Of a stretch of DNA of 64,000 nucleotides, positions 19,980-30,133 are shown in pieces. The notes under the pieces are model-generated. The model was not told where the DNA came from and did no database searches. It saw only the letters and a list, made by a program, of their open reading frames with translations. The stretch spans positions 1 through 64,000 of the forward strand of contig MGZB01000016.1 in the NCBI GenBank assembly GCA_001801995.1. The letters run 5' to 3'. The position numbers and the translations under genes were made by a program. Position 1 is the first letter of the stretch, and every line of letters begins with the position of its first letter. The stretch is from Gammaproteobacteria bacterium RIFOXYD12_FULL_61_37. GTDB taxonomy: Bacteria; Pseudomonadota; Gammaproteobacteria; Chromatiales; Chromatiaceae.

Positions 19980-20981
19980 CTATTGGTCGAACAGGGCCTC
20001 GACGAAGGCGTCGGGGTCGAAGGGACGCAGATCATCGATGCCCTCGCCGACGCCGATGTAACGGATCGGCACCCCGGCCCGCCGCGCCAGTGCGAAGACC
20101 ACGCCGCCCTTGGCGGTGCCGTCCAGCTTGGTCAAGACAATACCGGTAAGGCCAACCGCCTGATCGAACTCCAGTGCTTGGTTGACAGCGTTCTGGCCCG
20201 TGGTGGCATCGACCACCAGCAGAATCTCGTGGGGGGCTGTATCGTCCACCTTTTTGATTACCCGAACGATCTTCACCAGTTCGTCCATGAGGTTGGTCTT
20301 AGTATGCAGGCGGCCTGCGGTATCGACGATCAAGATGTCCATGCCACGCGCGGCGGCGGCCTGGGTGGCATCGAAACAGACCGAAGCGGAGTCGGCACCC
20401 GTATGCTGGGCAATGACCGGAACCTCGTTGCGCTCGCCCCAGACCTGCAACTGCTCCACGGCAGCGGCGCGGAAGGTGTCGCCCGCCGCCAGCATCACCT
20501 TGTTGCCCTCTTGGCGGAAGCGTTTGGCCAGCTTGCCGATGGTAGTGGTCTTGCCGGCGCCGTTGATGCCGACCATCATCAGTACACGGGGTCTGCCGGG
20601 GGCGGGCTCGCCAAAGGGACGGTCGCAGGCGTTGAGGATGCCGCTCAGCAACCTTTTCAGCGCGGCGGTCAGTAGTTGGGGATCGGTCAGCTCCTTGCGT
20701 TCGACCTGGGCAGTCAGCGCCTTGATGATCTCATGGGTCGCCTCGACGCCCACATCGGCGGTCAGCAGCAGGGTCTCGATCTCTTCCAGGATATCCCGGT
20801 CGATCCTTTTGCCGCCGAGGAGGCTGGTCAAACCGCCACCCAGGCTCTGCCGGGTCTTGCCGAGGCCTTTCCGGAGCCTTTGCAAAAGGCCGGCGGGAGA
20901 TTCATCTTCCAGCGGAGGGGATGCCAGGGGCGCTTTCGACTCCGGCTTTCCCTCGATTTTGCGCTTGCCGAATCCAAACAT
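19980..20981 (-). CDS. ftsY: Signal recognition particle receptor FtsY
   Basis: Receptor GTPase that brings SRP-bound ribosomes to the membrane. The 333-residue protein has a rather short acidic N-terminal region, then the NG domain with GTPase motifs GINGAGKTTTIGK (about 139-151), DTAGR and TKLDGTAKGG near the C-terminus. The first residues MFGFGKRK are typical of FtsY. It leads ftsYEX and is divergent from the M16 peptidase genes across 123 bp. Confidence 0.96.
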   Translation of the reverse strand: MFGFGKRKIEGKPESKAPLASPPLEDESPAGLLQRLRKGLGKTRQSLGGGLTSLLGGKRIDRDILEEIETLLLTADVGVEATHEIIKALTAQVERKELTDPQLLTAALKRLLSGILNACDRPFGEPAPGRPRVLMMVGINGAGKTTTIGKLAKRFRQEGNKVMLAAGDTFRAAAVEQLQVWGERNEVPVIAQHTGADSASVCFDATQAAAARGMDILIVDTAGRLHTKTNLMDELVKIVRVIKKVDDTAPHEILLVVDATTGQNAVNQALEFDQAVGLTGIVLTKLDGTAKGGVVFALARRAGVPIRYIGVGEGIDDLRPFDPDAFVEALFDQ

Positions 20982-21104
20982 TTCTAATCGGTCTCGGGAA
21001 CCCTGGTACGGGCAGGTTGTCGGAATATTGCAGGTTTTTTGTAATCAACCACCTCCCCATCCTATCATCTCCCACTCGCCAAATCCCCATGACGGAGTCG
21101 TTTA

Positions 21105-22484
21105 ATGCGTAGAGTCATCCCCTGGTTACTGCTCGTGCAGACCCTGCCCCTCTGGGCCGCCCCCCCGCCCGTTCAGGAGCGCCTGCTCGAAAACGGCATG
21201 AAGGTCATCGTCAAGGAGGACCACCGCGCACCCATTGCTGTGACCCAAGTCTGGTACAAGGTGGGCGCCAGCTACGAACCGCGCGGCATCACCGGGATAT
21301 CCCACGCCCTGGAGCACATGATGTTCAAGGGGACGGAAAGGCACGGCCCCAACCAATTCTCCCAGATCATCTCCGAGCAGGGCGGGCAGGAGAACGCCTT
21401 CACCGGCGACGACTACACGGCCTACTTCCAGACACTGGCCAGCGACCGCTTGGCGATCTCCTTCGAGCTGGAGGCAGACCGGATGCGCAATCTGCTCCTG
21501 AAGCAGGAGGAGTTCGCCAAGGAGATCAAGGTGGTGCAGGAGGAACGCCGGCTGCGCACCGAGGACAAGCCCAAGGCACTGACTTATGAGCAGTTCAATG
21601 CCGCTGCCTACCGGGTCTCCCCCTACCGGAATCCCGTCATCGGCTGGATGAACGACCTGGATAACATGCGGGTCGAAGATCTGCGCGAATGGTATGGCCG
21701 CTGGTACTCGCCCAACAACGCGACCCTGGTGGTGGTCGGGGACGTGGAGCCGGAACGGATCTTCCAGATGGCCCAACTCCATTTCGGCAAGCTGAAGCCC
21801 TCGGAGCTGAAGACGCTCAAGCCCGAATCGGAGCCCACCCAGCTCGGCGAGGCCCGCATCCGGGTCAAGGCCCCGGCCCAGCAGCCCTATCTGCTCATGG
21901 GCTACAAGACCCCGGTGGTCGGCCGGGAGGTTAAGGGGGATGGCGAATGGGAGCCCTACGCGCTGGAGATGCTGGCCGCCGTCCTCGACGGGGGTGGCAG
22001 CGCCCGGTTCGCCCGTGAATTGGTTCGCGGCGAACGGGTCGCCGTGGCGGCGAGCGTGGATTACGAAGCCTTTGGCCGCCTGCCGGGCATGCTGACGCTC
22101 GACGGCATCCCCGCCGAGGGCCACAACATGGCCGAGCTGGAAAAAGCCCTGCGGCAGCAGGTCGACCGCCTCAAGAAGGAGCCGGTGTCAGAGAAGGAGA
22201 TGGAGCGAGTCCGTAACCAATTGCTGGCGACCAAGGTCTACGAGAGGGATACCGTCTTCTATCAGGCGATGCGGATCGGCATGATGGAGACCATCGGGCT
22301 CGATTGGCGCCTGGCGGAAAATTACGTGGAGCGGATGAAGCAGATAACCCCGGAGCAGGTGATGAAGGCAGCGCAAAAATATCTCAACGATGACAATCTG
22401 ACGGTAGCCGAACTTGATCCCCAGCCGATCAAGGACAAAGGCTTCGCCAAGCCGCTGATCTCGGGGGGCCGTCATGGGATCTAA
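21105..22484 (+). CDS. M16 family zinc peptidase (active subunit)
   Basis: A 459-residue exported peptidase of the insulinase/mitochondrial processing peptidase family. It has a signal peptide (LLLVQTLPLWA, cleaved near residue 18) and the inverted zinc motif HALEH (HxxEH) near residues 67-71, with downstream glutamates in the ELEADRM block. It overlaps the next M16 gene by 11 bp. Such pairs usually form a heterodimer in which one partner keeps the zinc site. Substrate unknown. Confidence 0.88.
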   Translation: MRRVIPWLLLVQTLPLWAAPPPVQERLLENGMKVIVKEDHRAPIAVTQVWYKVGASYEPRGITGISHALEHMMFKGTERHGPNQFSQIISEQGGQENAFTGDDYTAYFQTLASDRLAISFELEADRMRNLLLKQEEFAKEIKVVQEERRLRTEDKPKALTYEQFNAAAYRVSPYRNPVIGWMNDLDNMRVEDLREWYGRWYSPNNATLVVVGDVEPERIFQMAQLHFGKLKPSELKTLKPESEPTQLGEARIRVKAPAQQPYLLMGYKTPVVGREVKGDGEWEPYALEMLAAVLDGGGSARFARELVRGERVAVAASVDYEAFGRLPGMLTLDGIPAEGHNMAELEKALRQQVDRLKKEPVSEKEMERVRNQLLATKVYERDTVFYQAMRIGMMETIGLDWRLAENYVERMKQITPEQVMKAAQKYLNDDNLTVAELDPQPIKDKGFAKPLISGGRHGI

Positions 22485-23802
22485 CCGCAGGATGACGCGA
22501 TGGCTGGCCTTGATCTGCCTGGCACTGCCCATCGGCAACCCCTGGGCTGCACCCAAGATCGAAAGCTGGAACACGGAAAACGGCGCAAAGGTGCTCTTCG
22601 TCCCCTCCCCCGGCCTGCCGATGGTCGATGTCCGGGTGGTGTTCGATGCCGGCAGCGCCCGCGACGACGGCAAGCCCGGATCGGCAGTACTGACCAATGG
22701 CCTCTTGACCGAATCGGCGGGCAAATGGAGCGCCGACGAGGTGGCAGAGCGGATGGAAGCCGTCGGGGCGGAGCTGAGCAACGGTGCCCAGCGGGACATG
22801 GCCTGGGTTGCGCTCCGCAGTCTGACCGAGAAAAAGGTCCTGGATACCGCCCTGGAGACCCTGGCAGCGGTCCTAGCCGAACCCCGTTTCGAAAGGGGCG
22901 ACGTGGAACGCCTGCGCCTGACCATGCTGTCGTCGCTGAAGCAGGAGGCGGAGTCACTTGCAAACATCGGCGAAAAGGCCTTCTACGAGACGGTCTATCA
23001 GGGCCACCCCTACGCCTCCAACCCCAACGGCACCCCGGAGTCGGTCAATGGCTTGACGGAGGAGGCGCTGAAGGCGTTCTACCGGCGCTACTATGTTGCC
23101 GCCAACGCCGTCGTCGCCATCGTCGGCGATCTTAGCCTGGACGAGGCCAAGGACGTGGCGCGGCGGGCATTGGCCGGCTTGCCGGCGGGCAGTAAGGCGA
23201 TTCCCCTGCCGGAACCTGCCATCCCTGACAAGGCAGTGGAAAGGCGGATAAATCACCCCTCTACCCAGACCCATATCTTCCTGGGACAGCCCGGCATGAA
23301 GCGGGGCGATCCCGACTATTTTCCCCTCTATGTGGGCAACCACATCCTGGGCGGCAACGGACTTGTTTCCATCCTCAGCGAGGAGGTAAGGGAAAAGCGC
23401 GGGCTCTCCTACAGCGTCTCCAGCCATTTCATGCCCATGAGTCAGTTGGGTCCCTTCCAGATCACTGCCCAAACGCAGAACAGCCAGGCCGATGAGGCGG
23501 TGAGGGTGATGCGGGATACCTTGCGCCGCTTCATGGAGGAAGGGCCGGCCGAGAAAGAGCTGGAGTCCGCCAAGCGCAATATCAGCGGTGGCTTTCCCAT
23601 GCAGATCGCCAGCAACGGCAAGATCGTGCAGTATCTGGCCATGATCGGTTTCTACGGCCTGCCCCTCGATTACCTGGACAGACTGGTACCCAATGTGATG
23701 GAGGTGACGAAGGAACAGATCCGTGATGCCTTCCGCCGCCGCTTGGCGCCGGAACGCTTCATCACCATCACCGTGGGCAAAAGCGGCGACGGGAAGGATT
23801 GA
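22474..23802 (+). CDS. M16 family peptidase-like partner without zinc site
   Basis: A 442-residue exported M16 homologue with a signal peptide (WLALICLALPIGNPWA). The position of the HxxEH motif is occupied by LTNGLLTESAGKWSADEV, so the zinc ligands are lost. The family blocks GHPYASNPNGTPESV and LREEVREKRGLSYSV-like (EEVREKRGLSYSVSS) are kept. It probably acts as the non-catalytic, substrate-binding partner of the preceding gene. A later ATG at 22492 is an alternative start. Confidence 0.87.
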   Translation: MGSNRRMTRWLALICLALPIGNPWAAPKIESWNTENGAKVLFVPSPGLPMVDVRVVFDAGSARDDGKPGSAVLTNGLLTESAGKWSADEVAERMEAVGAELSNGAQRDMAWVALRSLTEKKVLDTALETLAAVLAEPRFERGDVERLRLTMLSSLKQEAESLANIGEKAFYETVYQGHPYASNPNGTPESVNGLTEEALKAFYRRYYVAANAVVAIVGDLSLDEAKDVARRALAGLPAGSKAIPLPEPAIPDKAVERRINHPSTQTHIFLGQPGMKRGDPDYFPLYVGNHILGGNGLVSILSEEVREKRGLSYSVSSHFMPMSQLGPFQITAQTQNSQADEAVRVMRDTLRRFMEEGPAEKELESAKRNISGGFPMQIASNGKIVQYLAMIGFYGLPLDYLDRLVPNVMEVTKEQIRDAFRRRLAPERFITITVGKSGDGKD

Positions 23803-23803
23803 G

Positions 23804-24388
23804 GTGGTGCAGCGCACCAGCCAGGCCAATCGGGTCCGCATCATCGGCGGCTCTCATCGGGGCAGGCACATCTCCTTCCCGGATGCCGCCGGACTCAGGC
23901 CAACGCCAGACCGGGTGCGCGAGACACTGTTCAACTGGGTGCAGCCCTTTATCCCCGGCAGCCGGTGCCTGGATCTCTTCGCCGGCAGTGGCGCCCTCGG
24001 CTTTGAGGCAGCCTCGCGCGGGGCCGAGAGCGTGACCCTGGTAGAGCGCAACCCTGAGGTTGCAGGATATCTGAGGCAGAACGCCCAGGCTCTGGGGCTG
24101 CCCAATGTGGAGGTGTTGACGGCCGACGCCCTTGGCTGGCTGGCATCGGTGAACGGCGGCTTCGATCTGGTATTCGTCGATCCCCCCTTCGCCGCCCAAC
24201 TCCTGGAACCCGTGCTGCGCTGCCTGGTGCGTCCCGGCCTGCTGCGGGAGGGGACGAGGATCTACCTGGAGGGAGACGCGGCTGAACCCTTCCCCCCCCT
24301 GCCGGGAGGCTTGGTCCCATTGCGGGAAAAAGTGGCGGGACAGGTGCGCTATGGTCTGGTCCAGCATCAGCGTCTTATGCCGCAATGA
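23804..24388 (+). CDS. rsmD: 16S rRNA (guanine966-N2)-methyltransferase RsmD
   Basis: Methylates G966 of 16S rRNA. The 194-residue protein has RIIGGSHRGRHI at its start, the target-binding LRPTPDRVRETLFNW block, the SAM-binding loop LDLFAGSGALGFEA and the catalytic-type VDPPF motif near residue 125-129. The open frame reaches back to 23723, but homology starts at the tandem GTG codons 23804/23807, right behind the M16 stop and a GGAAGG site. Confidence 0.93.
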   Translation: MVQRTSQANRVRIIGGSHRGRHISFPDAAGLRPTPDRVRETLFNWVQPFIPGSRCLDLFAGSGALGFEAASRGAESVTLVERNPEVAGYLRQNAQALGLPNVEVLTADALGWLASVNGGFDLVFVDPPFAAQLLEPVLRCLVRPGLLREGTRIYLEGDAAEPFPPLPGGLVPLREKVAGQVRYGLVQHQRLMPQ

Positions 24389-25250
<862 letters not shown>

Positions 25251-25418
25251 TTTCGCCCGTTCAGCGGCTGATTCTTTAATTGCCGGTTCCCGGCAGCCTT
25301 CGAGGCCCTCGCAAAATTGCCTTCAGCGGCGGTTTTCAGGGCCTCTCTTCATTCCGCGCAGAAATCTCGCCATTCTTGGTCAATACTTCGGAAGAGCCCC
25401 TTTTTTCCGGAGCAAGTC

Positions 25419-25856
25419 ATGGCCCTCTATTCTCATATCCTTTTGGCAGTGGATTTTTCCGACGGCGGGCAGGCGGCGGCCGAGAAAGCTGCCCAGCTTG
25501 CGGAATTGTTCGATGCCCGCCTGAGCCTAATCCATGTGGTCGAGTTTCTTGGCCTCAGCCTCAATCCCGAATTCCCCATCCCCGACGATCTGGAGCTGGA
25601 GAAGCGCCTGGTCGAATCCGCCGGTCAGCGCCTGCGAGAACTGGCCCAGAAGCTGGGACGCGCCGATGCCGGTATCCAGGTGGAGGTTGGTTCGCCCAAG
25701 CACGAGATCTGCAGGGTGGCGGAGGAGACGGCGGCCGACCTGATTATCGTCGGCAGCCACGGGCGGCGCGGCCTGCAACTCCTGCTGGGCTCCACAGCCA
25801 ACGGAGTGCTGCATCTGGCGCCTTGCGATGTGCTGGCAGTCTCGGTAGGGCGCTGA
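25419..25856 (+). CDS. Universal stress protein UspA family
   Basis: A 145-residue single-domain Usp protein, beginning YSHILLAVDFSDGG. The ATP-binding loop pattern GSHGRRGLQLLLGSTANGVL lies near residues 109-128, so it should be an ATP-binding member. The start is the ATG at 25419 rather than an earlier codon in frame. The next gene begins 1 bp after its stop, suggesting an operon with the radical SAM gene. The role under stress is general to the family and not specified here. Confidence 0.88.
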   Translation: MALYSHILLAVDFSDGGQAAAEKAAQLAELFDARLSLIHVVEFLGLSLNPEFPIPDDLELEKRLVESAGQRLRELAQKLGRADAGIQVEVGSPKHEICRVAEETAADLIIVGSHGRRGLQLLLGSTANGVLHLAPCDVLAVSVGR

Positions 25857-25857
25857 G

Positions 25858-26961
25858 ATGGACGCAGGGGAGGAAGCCAGCGGCGATGATGTCTGGCCGA
25901 CCCGATACTGGCATGCCCTGGACGACGGAAGGCTGGAGTGCGATCTCTGCCCGCGCCATTGCCGCATCAAGGAAGGGCAGCGCGGGCTCTGCTTCGTGCG
26001 CGCCAATCAACAGGGCAAGGTGGTTCTGACCAGCTATGGCCGCTCCAGCGGCTACGTCATCGACCCCATCGAGAAGAAGCCCCTCAACCACTTCCTGCCG
26101 GGGACGCCCATCCTCTCCTTCGGCACCGCCGGATGCAATCTGAGCTGCAAGTTCTGCCAGAACTGGGACATCAGCAAGTCGCGCCAGATGGACACGCTGA
26201 TGGACCGGGCCGCGCCCGAGACCATCGCCCGCGCCGCCAAGGCCCTGGGTTGCCGTAGCGTCGCCTATACCTACAACGACCCGGTGATCTTCCACGAATA
26301 CGCCATCGACGTGGCCCGCGCCTGCCGGGAGCTGGGAATCAAGTCGGTGGCGGTGACGGCGGGCTACGTGGAGCCCGAGCCCCGCGCCGAGTTCTACCGC
26401 TGGATGGATGCCGCCAATGTGGACCTCAAGGGCTTCACCGACGCCTTCTACCACCAGCTTTGCGGCAGCCACTTGCAGCCGGTCCTGGACACCCTGGTCT
26501 ATCTGAAGCGGGAAACGGCCGTCTGGATCGAGACCACCACGCTTCTGATCCCCGGCGAGAACGACTCCGACGAGGAGCTGGAGGCCATGACCCGCTGGGT
26601 GGTGAAGGAGCTGGGGCCAGATGTCCCCATGCACTTCAGTGCCTTCCACCCGGACTGGAAGATGCTCGACAAGCCGCCGACCCCGCCCGCCACCCTGACT
26701 CGTGCCCGGAACATCGCCTTGAGGAATGGCGTCCGCTATGCCTATGTGGGCAACATCCACGACCCCGCCGCCGACAGTACCTATTGCCACGGCTGCGGCA
26801 AGCAACTGATCGGCCGCGACTGGTACCGGCTGACTGCCTGGCACCTGACCACCGAGGGCCGCTGCCCCCATTGCGGGACTGTCTGTTCAGGCGTCTTCGA
26901 GGCACAGCCGGGGAACTGGGGACCCCGCTTCCAGCGGGTCCGGCTGGCGGATTTTCACTGA
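25858..26961 (+). CDS. amrS: AmmeMemoRadiSam-system radical SAM enzyme
   Basis: A 367-residue radical SAM protein like pyruvate formate-lyase activases. It has an N-terminal cysteine region CDLCPRHC (about 28-35), the cluster motif CNLSCKFC (about 96-103) and a C-terminal zinc-ribbon-like segment with CHGC and CPHC. This pattern is that of AmrS, the radical SAM component of the AmmeMemoRadiSam system. Its usual AMMECR1 (AmrA) and Memo (AmrB) partners are not next to it. The target reaction is not known to me. The end overlaps the convergent ubiE by 7 bp. Confidence 0.85.
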   Translation: MDAGEEASGDDVWPTRYWHALDDGRLECDLCPRHCRIKEGQRGLCFVRANQQGKVVLTSYGRSSGYVIDPIEKKPLNHFLPGTPILSFGTAGCNLSCKFCQNWDISKSRQMDTLMDRAAPETIARAAKALGCRSVAYTYNDPVIFHEYAIDVARACRELGIKSVAVTAGYVEPEPRAEFYRWMDAANVDLKGFTDAFYHQLCGSHLQPVLDTLVYLKRETAVWIETTTLLIPGENDSDEELEAMTRWVVKELGPDVPMHFSAFHPDWKMLDKPPTPPATLTRARNIALRNGVRYAYVGNIHDPAADSTYCHGCGKQLIGRDWYRLTAWHLTTEGRCPHCGTVCSGVFEAQPGNWGPRFQRVRLADFH

Positions 26962-27686
26962 TACCCCTTGTGCCCCACATGGATGCAGGCGATGCCCATC
27001 GACAGATTCCGGTAGCCGACATTTAGCATCCCGGCCTGTTCCATGAGCCCTTTCATCTCCTCCTGGTCGGGGAAACGCCGGATGGACTCGACCAGATAGG
27101 CATAGGCTGCGGGCTGGCGGGCGATCATGGCCCCTAGGCGGGGGATGACCAAGAAGGAATAGAGGTTGTAGAAGGGACGAATCAAGGCCCAGGGCTTGGA
27201 GAACTCCAGACAGAGACAGCGACCGCCGGGCTTGAGCACCCGATGGATCTCCTCCAACGCTAGGGACATGCGGGTCATGTTGCGGATGCCGAAGGCGATG
27301 GTCAGGGTATCGACCGAATTGGCGGCCAGGGGCAATGCCTCCCCGGCCCCCGCCAGATAGCCCAGCAGGGCCGGTCCGCGCTGGCGGCCAGCATTCATCA
27401 TCTCCCGGCTGGGATCGACGATGACCACACGACGGTCCGTACCAGCTAGGGCGCGGGCCACATCGCCCGTGCCGCCCGCCAGATCGACGATCAACTGGCC
27501 TGGCGCCGGGGCCGCCATGCGACAGAGCCGCCGTTTCCAGAGGCGGTGAATGCCGAAGCTCATGAAGTCGTTCATCAGATCGTAGCGGCCGGCGACGACC
27601 TGGAAGACATGACGGATGCGGCGCTCCCGTTGCTCGGGGCTGACCGGCTGATAACCGAAGCTCTGATCCAGCTTATTCCCGCTCAT
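26955..27686 (-). CDS. ubiE: Ubiquinone/menaquinone C-methyltransferase
   Basis: SAM-dependent C-methylation step of ubiquinone and menaquinone synthesis. The 243-residue protein has the SAM-binding loop VDLAGGTGDVA, the family motif IAFGIRNM near residue 130 and LEFSKP further on. It overlaps the preceding iron-sulfur gene by 14 bp and is therefore likely transcribed as the tail of the nor operon, an unusual place for ubiE. Confidence 0.92.
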   Translation of the reverse strand: MSGNKLDQSFGYQPVSPEQRERRIRHVFQVVAGRYDLMNDFMSFGIHRLWKRRLCRMAAPAPGQLIVDLAGGTGDVARALAGTDRRVVIVDPSREMMNAGRQRGPALLGYLAGAGEALPLAANSVDTLTIAFGIRNMTRMSLALEEIHRVLKPGGRCLCLEFSKPWALIRPFYNLYSFLVIPRLGAMIARQPAAYAYLVESIRRFPDQEEMKGLMEQAGMLNVGYRNLSMGIACIHVGHKGYQ

Positions 27687-28623
27687 CTCTCTTGCCCATG
27701 GATTCGGGGTAGCCCCTGCCCGTCACCACTGGCAGGGCATCGGTACCGCTGACCCAGTGCAACAATCCTCTCCGCTCGCCCTTCTTCAGGCGGCAGGCGG
27801 AGATGCATTCGGCGCACTCGGTACAGGTGAACATCTTGCGTTTCAGGGTACGGGGTTTCAGCCGCATGGGACAAGCGTTGTCGCAGGCATTATTGCAGTC
27901 AGCGCACTCCCTGGCCCGGCGGGTATCGAAGCCGACCACCATGGCCCGGTCGTTGGCCATCCAGGCCAGGCTCTGGAAGAGCCCCACGGCGCAGCCGAAG
28001 CGGCAGAAGAGGTGGCGGGCCAGGGTAAATTCGATGGCGAAGAGAACGGTCCCCACCGCGAGGAACCGGAGCTGGTTGGGGGTCAGCTCCCCGTTGAAGA
28101 GGTTGCTGTAGATCTCGGACGGCGGCAGCAGATAGGTCAAAAGGGCCAGCGCCCAGGCAAAGCTGAAGACCAGCACGGCGACTAGCGCCGCCAGCCAGTA
28201 ACGCCGGTCGGGAGTGAAGATGCGTCCGTCGGCCTGCAATTGGGGCAGGGGTTTGCGCTCCCACAGGCTCGGTCTGCCCGAGGCTCGCCACATGAGATGA
28301 TTGACGACTTCGACCACCGAGAAGTGGGGACAGAACCAGCCGCAATAGAGCCGGCCAAAGCACCAGGCAATCCAGAGAAACAAACCGGCGCCACCGAATA
28401 GAGGCAGGAAGCCCCGCCAGAAAATATTTAAGGCGGCTTGTCCTATGCCCTCGCTCCCCGAGAGGAACCCGTCGATACCCAGTGTCCAGTTCTGCCCAAA
28501 GAGGATGAAATGGCCGAGGGAAAGATCGAGCCGGAAGATGTCCAGCGGTGGCGCGGCGACGAAAAGGACGAAGAAGCCGGCCTGAAACCAGGCCCGGCGA
28601 CGCTGCAAGGGCAAGCGGCTCAT
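27673..28623 (-). CDS. NapH/CcoG-like polyferredoxin membrane protein
   Basis: A 316-residue membrane protein with about five helices and two 4Fe-4S motif sets, recalling NapH, NosR C-terminal and CcoG. Cysteine pairs typical of the NapH/NosR family are seen in YCGWFCPH and FCRFGCAVG. Cluster motifs are CADCNNACDNACP and CTECAECISAC. The start is the ATG at 28623, which overlaps the previous stop as ATGA. Being inside the nor operon, it may pass electrons to NO reduction or to assembly of the enzyme; that is inference. Confidence 0.8.
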   Translation of the reverse strand: MSRLPLQRRRAWFQAGFFVLFVAAPPLDIFRLDLSLGHFILFGQNWTLGIDGFLSGSEGIGQAALNIFWRGFLPLFGGAGLFLWIAWCFGRLYCGWFCPHFSVVEVVNHLMWRASGRPSLWERKPLPQLQADGRIFTPDRRYWLAALVAVLVFSFAWALALLTYLLPPSEIYSNLFNGELTPNQLRFLAVGTVLFAIEFTLARHLFCRFGCAVGLFQSLAWMANDRAMVVGFDTRRARECADCNNACDNACPMRLKPRTLKRKMFTCTECAECISACRLKKGERRGLLHWVSGTDALPVVTGRGYPESMGKRDERE

Positions 28624-29042
28624 TGCCAGCGGATTTCCCGGCATCCCCGTGCCAAGGGCCGCCCCACCAGTGGATAGCGCCAGCACTGGCCCGCCATGGC
28701 CTTGGCCAGGCCATAGGCCCCGAAAACTACAAGCGTGGAGTGACAGAGGGTGAAGTAGAGAATGAGGATGACCCAGGTGTGAGCGCCATGCATGCCGCCG
28801 AGCACCAGAATCAGCGAGGCTACCAGGATGAGTAGGAGTCCAGCCCAGAGGCTGGCGGAGAGGGTTTGTTCCAAATGCGAACGAGCCAGTGGCGGAACAT
28901 CTCTCCGGCGATGGAGAAAGAGCAACAGGAGCAGGGCGAAAGCGAAGCCCGGCGCTATCAGCAAATTTGCCAAGTAAAGGATCTCGGCGACGACCGCAAT
29001 CGCCGCCCCCGGGACCGCGCGCCCCTCATCCGAGGGTTGCAT
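28620..29042 (-). CDS. Small four-helix membrane protein in nor operon
   Basis: A 140-residue hydrophobic protein with four predicted membrane helices (about 16-43, 66-84, 88-105, 108-118). The layout, with a polar SHLEQTL segment after the first helix and RYPLVGRPL near the end, faintly resembles DUF4870/Tic20-like proteins. I do not recognise it with certainty. It overlaps norQ by 17 bp and the polyferredoxin gene by 4 bp, so it is a cotranslated member of the operon. Confidence 0.6.
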   Translation of the reverse strand: MQPSDEGRAVPGAAIAVVAEILYLANLLIAPGFAFALLLLLFLHRRRDVPPLARSHLEQTLSASLWAGLLLILVASLILVLGGMHGAHTWVILILYFTLCHSTLVVFGAYGLAKAMAGQCWRYPLVGRPLARGCREIRWQ

Positions 29043-29856
29043 GGACCACCTCCGTCAGTGCCTCGATGGTCTCCTCGTCGTCGGAGAGGGGCTGCACCAG
29101 CGCCGCGATGCAGGCATCCACCATGGAGAAGCCATGCTTGATCAGGGTGGCTGCGTAGACCAGCAGGCGGGTGGAGGCCGGCTCCTCAAGATCGTGGTCC
29201 TTCAGTGCACGCAAGGCATTGGCCAGCTTGACCAGCCGGGCCGCCAGATCGGATTCGATGCCGGTCTCCCCTCGCAGGATCTCGATCTCCCGTTCCGGGG
29301 CGGGAAACCCGAAGCTCATGGCCACGAAGCGCTGGCGGGTAGAGGGTTTCATACCCTTGAGCAGGTTCTGATAGCCTGGATTGAAGGAGACCACCAGCAT
29401 GAAACCGGGCGGGGCGCTCAGGGTCTCGCCGGTACGTTCCAGGGGCAGGATGCGGCGGTCATCGGTGAGGGGATGGAGTACAACAGTGGTGTCCTTGCGC
29501 GCCTCCACCACCTCGTCCAGATAGCAGATGGCCCCTTCGCGCACGGCGCGGGTCAGGGGACCGTCGCACCAGAAGGTGCCGTTCTCGCCGATCAGGTGGC
29601 GTCCCACCAGATCGGCGGCGGTGAGGTCGTCATGGCAGGCCACCGTATAGAGCGGACGACCGAGCCTTGCGGCCATGAATTGGACAAAACGGGTCTTGCC
29701 GCAGCCGGTAGGCCCCTTGATCATGACCGGCAATTGGTGCCGCCAGGCCTGCTCGAACAGGGCGACCTCGTTGGATTGGGAGAGATAGAAGGGGAGCGAC
29801 TCCTCCCGCTTTATCTTCTTGACGGAAGTCGGCATCTCCATCGGATCATCCTCCAT
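29026..29856 (-). CDS. norQ: NorQ, MoxR AAA+ ATPase for NO reductase activation
   Basis: A 276-residue ATPase of the CbbQ/NirQ/NorQ family, 60 kb-scale sister of the CbbQ at 529-1341. Walker A is GPTGCGKTRF at about residues 45-54 and Walker B is AICYLDEVVEARKD near 107-120. In Paracoccus, NorQ and the VWA protein NorD are needed to insert iron at the NorB active site. The gene overlaps norF by 11 bp. No norD is next to it; the partner could be the VWA protein at 1368-3728 or lie elsewhere. Confidence 0.88.
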   Translation of the reverse strand: MEDDPMEMPTSVKKIKREESLPFYLSQSNEVALFEQAWRHQLPVMIKGPTGCGKTRFVQFMAARLGRPLYTVACHDDLTAADLVGRHLIGENGTFWCDGPLTRAVREGAICYLDEVVEARKDTTVVLHPLTDDRRILPLERTGETLSAPPGFMLVVSFNPGYQNLLKGMKPSTRQRFVAMSFGFPAPEREIEILRGETGIESDLAARLVKLANALRALKDHDLEEPASTRLLVYAATLIKHGFSMVDACIAALVQPLSDDEETIEALTEVVHATLG

Positions 29857-30130
29857 AGGACAGAATAAAGGCTATCGTAATCAGCGCGCCGGGCACGAAC
29901 AGCCAGATAATGATTGGCCAGCGCCATATACCCTGCACAAAATGCAGCCCCATGAACCAATCGCCGACCATCTGCCCCTTGATTAGGGCGAACAACAGGA
30001 CCAGGAGCGACAGTTCCAGCCCACCCTGGGCGGTCATGCCGATGCCCCAGGTAACCAGGGTCAGCGCCACCATGATCAGATAGACGAGAGTACAGGGCCG
30101 TATCCAGCGTTTTCGTGGAATGTCTTGCAT
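29846..30130 (-). CDS. norF: NorF-like small membrane subunit
   Basis: A 94-residue protein with three membrane helices, resembling prokaryotic cytochrome c oxidase subunit IV and the NorF proteins of denitrifiers. The helix pattern (CTLVYLIMVALTLVTWGIG, LSLLVLLFALIKGQMVGDWF, IIIWLFVPGALITIAFIL) supports this. It lies 3 bp after norE and overlaps norQ, matching the norE-norF pair of Paracoccus. The protein is accessory, not catalytic. Confidence 0.75.
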   Translation of the reverse strand: MQDIPRKRWIRPCTLVYLIMVALTLVTWGIGMTAQGGLELSLLVLLFALIKGQMVGDWFMGLHFVQGIWRWPIIIWLFVPGALITIAFILSYGG

Positions 30131-30133
30131 CTC

